A stretch of 7,368 nucleotides of DNA from an uncultured Rhodoferax sp. (GTDB taxonomy: Bacteria; Pseudomonadota; Gammaproteobacteria; Burkholderiales; Burkholderiaceae_C), in assembly GCA_936943465.1 (NCBI GenBank), contig CAKZJN010000504.1, positions 1-7,368 on the forward strand, in the 5' to 3' direction. The position numbers and the translations under genes were made by a program. Below are positions 5,633 to 7,368 of the stretch, one piece after another. How positions within the stretch are numbered: position 1 is the stretch's first letter; every line of letters begins with the position of its first letter. Below the pieces are notes generated by a model. The model was not told the DNA's origin. It searched no databases and saw only the letters and a list, made by a program, of their open reading frames with translations.

Positions 5633-6550
5633 GTGTTCAAGAACGTGATGATGTACCGCCTGCTGTCCCCCTGGAACCAGACGGCAGCACAAGTGGAAGA
5701 TGCCTTGGAGCCCGCCCGTTTTGTCGAGTGCGCCGGCTCGCAGGAGAAGTCGGTCGGTTGGGTGGAGCCACGCGGCGTGGCCCACGGCCCCCTGGTGGAG
5801 GTGGTTGCCGGTCAGTGGATTCTGAAGCTGATGGTTGAAGCCAAGGTGCTGCCGGCCTCGGTGGTCAAGCGCCGCGCTCAGGAGCAAATTGCCCACATCG
5901 AAGCCACCACCGGCCGCAAACCCGGCAAGAAAGAATCGCGCGAGATTCAGGAAGATGCCCGGCTCAGCCTCTTGCCGCTGGCCTTTACTAAGCAGGGTTC
6001 CGTACTGGTCTGGATCGACCCCGAAGCGCAGTTGATGGTGCTCGATGCCGGTAGCCAAGCCAAGGCGGACGAGGTGTTGAGCTGCCTGGTCAAGGCGATT
6101 GACGGTTTTGCCGTCAAGCTGATTGACACCCAAGTTTCACCGGCAGCGGCCATGTCCCAGTGGTTGGCTGAAAAAGAAGCGCCCGCAGGCTTTACGGTGG
6201 ACCGGGAATGTGAGCTCAAGGCGTCTGACGAGTCCAAGGCGGTGGTGCGTTACACCCGCCATGCGCTCGATACCGACGAGGTAAGCGAGCACATTGCCCA
6301 GGGCAAGCTGCCGACCCGCCTGGCGATGACCTGGAACGACCACGTTTCTTTTGTGCTGACCGAAGCCCTGCAACTCAAGAAAGTGGCGGTGCTGGATACC
6401 GTGTTTGAAGCCGCCGCTGCCTTGTCATCGGATGGCAAAGACGACAACTTTGATGGCGACGTGGCGATTGCTACCGGCGAGTTGCAAAAGCTGATTCCGG
6501 ATTTGCTCGAAGCCTTGGGCAATGAAGTGGAGGCTACGCCAGCGGTGTAA
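5633..6550 (+). CDS. rdgC: Recombination-associated protein RdgC
   Basis: A nucleoid-associated DNA-binding protein that forms a ring-shaped dimer around duplex DNA and restrains RecA filament activity. The 305-residue length is close to that of E. coli RdgC. Family features visible are the start MFKNVMMYRLLSPW, the segment LARFVECAGSQEKSVGWVEP-like block around residues 28-46, a KRRAQEQIAHIEATTGRKPGKKE region (about 82-104), and ALPLAF/QGSVLVWIDP-like strands near 115-130, then VDRECELKASDE and the C-terminal FDGDVAIATGELQKLIPDLLEALG. The start is a GTG at 5633, chosen because translation from it gives the canonical MFKN start and an AAGGA site lies six bases upstream. The frame is open far upstream (to 4886), but that part overlaps the Spy-like gene antisense and is not coding. 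Confidence 0.94.
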   Translation: MFKNVMMYRLLSPWNQTAAQVEDALEPARFVECAGSQEKSVGWVEPRGVAHGPLVEVVAGQWILKLMVEAKVLPASVVKRRAQEQIAHIEATTGRKPGKKESREIQEDARLSLLPLAFTKQGSVLVWIDPEAQLMVLDAGSQAKADEVLSCLVKAIDGFAVKLIDTQVSPAAAMSQWLAEKEAPAGFTVDRECELKASDESKAVVRYTRHALDTDEVSEHIAQGKLPTRLAMTWNDHVSFVLTEALQLKKVAVLDTVFEAAAALSSDGKDDNFDGDVAIATGELQKLIPDLLEALGNEVEATPAV

Positions 6551-6565
6551 CCGGCTTGGCGTAGC
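6533..6565. repeat. Stem-loop over the rdgC stop codon
   Basis: GCTACGCC (6533-6540) and GGCGTAGC (6558-6565) are perfect inverted repeats. Inside them CGGT (6543-6546) and ACCG (6550-6553) extend the stem with a small bulge, so the rdgC stop codon lies near the loop. There is no T-tract on either strand. It could slow convergent transcription or protect the rdgC transcript end, with only 14 bases between it and the end of the convergent glycine-zipper gene. Confidence 0.5.
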
Positions 6566-6579
6566 GAAGGGGTTGCCGA

Positions 6580-7041
6580 TTAGTCGCGGCGGTCCCAGCC
6601 GCGCTGGTCGCCGCCATGGCGATAACCGTCGCCACGCTCATAGCGGCGCTCGTCAAAGTCACGGCCGTGGTGGTGGCGGTGGTGTCCCCAGTCGCGACGA
6701 CCGTAGTCGTGCGCCGGGTAGTAATTGACGCGCTCGATGACGCGGTAACCATAAGCCGGTACCGGGCGGTACGGCTCCTGGTACACCACGGTGCGCGCCG
6801 GTTCGCGGTGGTGGTTGCTGTTGCTGGCAATCGTTACGCCTGCGGCACCGCCCACGGCTGCGCCAATCACTGCGCCCTGGCGACCCCCCACCGACTGCCC
6901 GATCACTGCCCCGGCGACGGCACCCAAACCGCCACCCAGAATCGGGTTGAGGTTGTCGGCCTGGGCGCTCAAGGCAGCCAGGCCCAGAGCCAAAACGGCG
7001 GCGTGGCGGGTGGTCTTGCGGAGGGAAAACAGCTTGAACAT
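6580..7041 (-). CDS. Exported glycine-zipper protein with basic His/Arg/Tyr-rich tail
   Basis: A 153-residue envelope protein. A basic N-terminus and hydrophobic stretch (MFKLFSLRKTTRHAAVLALGLAALSAQA) form a signal peptide, probably cleaved after residue 28; no lipobox cysteine is present. Residues about 36-69 (GGGLGAVAGAVIG, GGRQGAVIGAAVGGAAG) are a glycine zipper: two close-packing helices joined by a GGRQG turn, as in the glycine-zipper outer-membrane protein families. The rest (76-153) is low-complexity and rich in His, Arg, Tyr, Asp and Gly (GHHRHHHGRDFDERRYERGD), likely disordered and perhaps metal- or polyanion-binding. The ATG at 7041 is chosen because it gives the signal peptide; the frame is open to 7233, but that upstream part has none. 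No strong Shine-Dalgarno sequence. Its exact role is unknown. Confidence 0.82.
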   Translation of the reverse strand: MFKLFSLRKTTRHAAVLALGLAALSAQADNLNPILGGGLGAVAGAVIGQSVGGRQGAVIGAAVGGAAGVTIASNSNHHREPARTVVYQEPYRPVPAYGYRVIERVNYYPAHDYGRRDWGHHRHHHGRDFDERRYERGDGYRHGGDQRGWDRRD

Positions 7042-7125
7042 GGCATCAGGGGCATGAGGCCCATACCGACAGAAGTGCCGGTTTATGCCAAAACAACGAA
7101 GACGATTCAGGTGCCGATGACGCCG

Positions 7126-7140
7126 TTTACAAGCTCTTAC
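7126..7140 (-). promoter_or_regulatory. CpxR/OmpR-type tandem box upstream of the glycine-zipper gene
   Basis: On the minus strand the sequence reads GTAAG-AGCTT-GTAAA, a 9 of 10 match to the CpxR consensus GTAAA-N5-GTAAA with the ten-base period typical of OmpR-family regulators. It lies 84 bases before the start codon of an envelope protein gene. No regulator gene is in the window and the consensus comes from enterobacteria, so the call is tentative. Confidence 0.35.
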
Positions 7141-7164
7141 ACAAGCCTTTGCCCATCGCCGTAG

Positions 7165-7256
7165 CGTGGGGGCGACAACTTCCCGCCGGGCCGCCCCAAG
7201 GGAAGTTAGCCCCCTCGGGGGGCAGAGAGCCACACGCAGTGGGCGAACGTGGGGGC
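7165..7256. repeat. Palindromic GC-rich intergenic repeat element
   Basis: About 92 bases bounded by a 9-base direct repeat, CGTGGGGGC (7165-7173 and 7248-7256). Inside are two hairpins: AACTTCCC (7177-7184) with GGGAAGTT (7200-7207) around a 15-base loop, and GCCCCC (7209-7214) with GGGGGC (7218-7223) around a short loop. The composition is unlike the neighbouring genes. It resembles the CCCCCGAGGGGG-containing elements I recall between genes in Comamonadaceae genomes, but copy number cannot be checked here. It lies just past the end of the minus-strand pirin gene, where it may act as a transcript end or REP-like element; neither hairpin has a T-tract. Confidence 0.55.
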
Positions 7257-7265
7257 AAAAACCCC

Positions 7266-7368
7266 TTAGCCCATTTTCCCCGCTTGGTAGTCTTCCACCG
7301 CCGTCATCAGCTCGTCGCGCGTGTTCATGACGAAGGGGCCGTACTGGGCAATCGGCTCGTTCAGCGGC
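7266..7368 (-). CDS. Pirin family protein (C-terminal end only)
   Basis: The last 33 residues and stop codon of a gene entering from the right. The peptide PLNEPIAQYGPFVMNTRDELMTAVEDYQAGKMG carries the conserved C-terminal pirin signature (EPIAQYGPFVMNT). Pirins are bicupin proteins; some bacterial members show quercetinase activity or bind metabolic enzymes. The cupin core and metal ligands lie outside the window, so activity cannot be judged. The gene reads toward the repeat element and, beyond it, the glycine-zipper gene on the same strand. Confidence 0.9.
   Translation of the reverse strand, partial: PLNEPIAQYGPFVMNTRDELMTAVEDYQAGKMG

Noticed and set aside
7257..7268. GGGG-TTTTTG-CCCC after the pirin stop codon as an intrinsic terminator
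   Set aside because: On the minus strand the T-run lies in the loop, not after the stem, and no T-tract follows.
1..7368. CRISPR array, tRNA, rRNA, insertion sequence or defence system
   Set aside because: No spaced direct repeats, no tRNA-like cloverleaf or rRNA sequence, no transposase and no defence-type genes are seen.

Overview
The window looks like a chromosomal segment of a betaproteobacterium, most likely a member of the Comamonadaceae (Rhodoferax/Polaromonas-like). The basis is the product families seen (MinC/MinD, RdgC, a DUF2189-DUF2788 pair, an NnrU protein, a Spy-like chaperone, pirin), moderately GC-rich codon usage, and a GC-rich palindromic intergenic element of a type I associate with this family. 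The assignment is inference; no 16S or other marker is present.

Layout. The left end carries the start of minD and all of minC on the minus strand, the upstream part of a minCD(E) division-site operon. A roughly 545-base gap without a convincing gene follows (about 995-1540), then a plus-strand diguanylate cyclase gene and an nnrU-family membrane protein gene, probably co-transcribed. A convergent minus-strand pair follows: a DUF2189 membrane protein and a tiny DUF2788 membrane protein, with overlapping stop and start codons. Next is a minus-strand Spy/CpxP-like periplasmic chaperone with a strong intrinsic terminator, divergent from plus-strand rdgC. The right end holds a minus-strand exported glycine-zipper protein, a palindromic repeat element, and the 3' end of a pirin gene.

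The most notable part is the gap between minC and the cyclase gene. Within about 250 bases it holds an AT-rich tract (24 of 80 bases G or C over 1081-1160), a run of TAG trinucleotides in the orientation expected for DnaA-trios, a near-consensus DnaA box, a full match to the IHF consensus, a weak DnaA box, and two perfect DnaA boxes (TTATCCACA) facing each other. Order and orientation match the E. coli oriC plan: unwinding element, R1-like box, IHF site, inner boxes, then a terminal box in the opposite orientation. The flanking genes diverge away from it. I propose it as a candidate replication origin or, failing that, a DnaA-binding control region between the division operon and a c-di-GMP synthesis gene. 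No dnaA, dnaN, rpmH or parAB is in the window, so this remains a hypothesis that GC skew or read-depth data could settle.

The other genes are ordinary housekeeping or envelope genes. Several smaller regulatory features are noted: translational coupling, a CpxR-like box, hairpins and a possible leader ORF.
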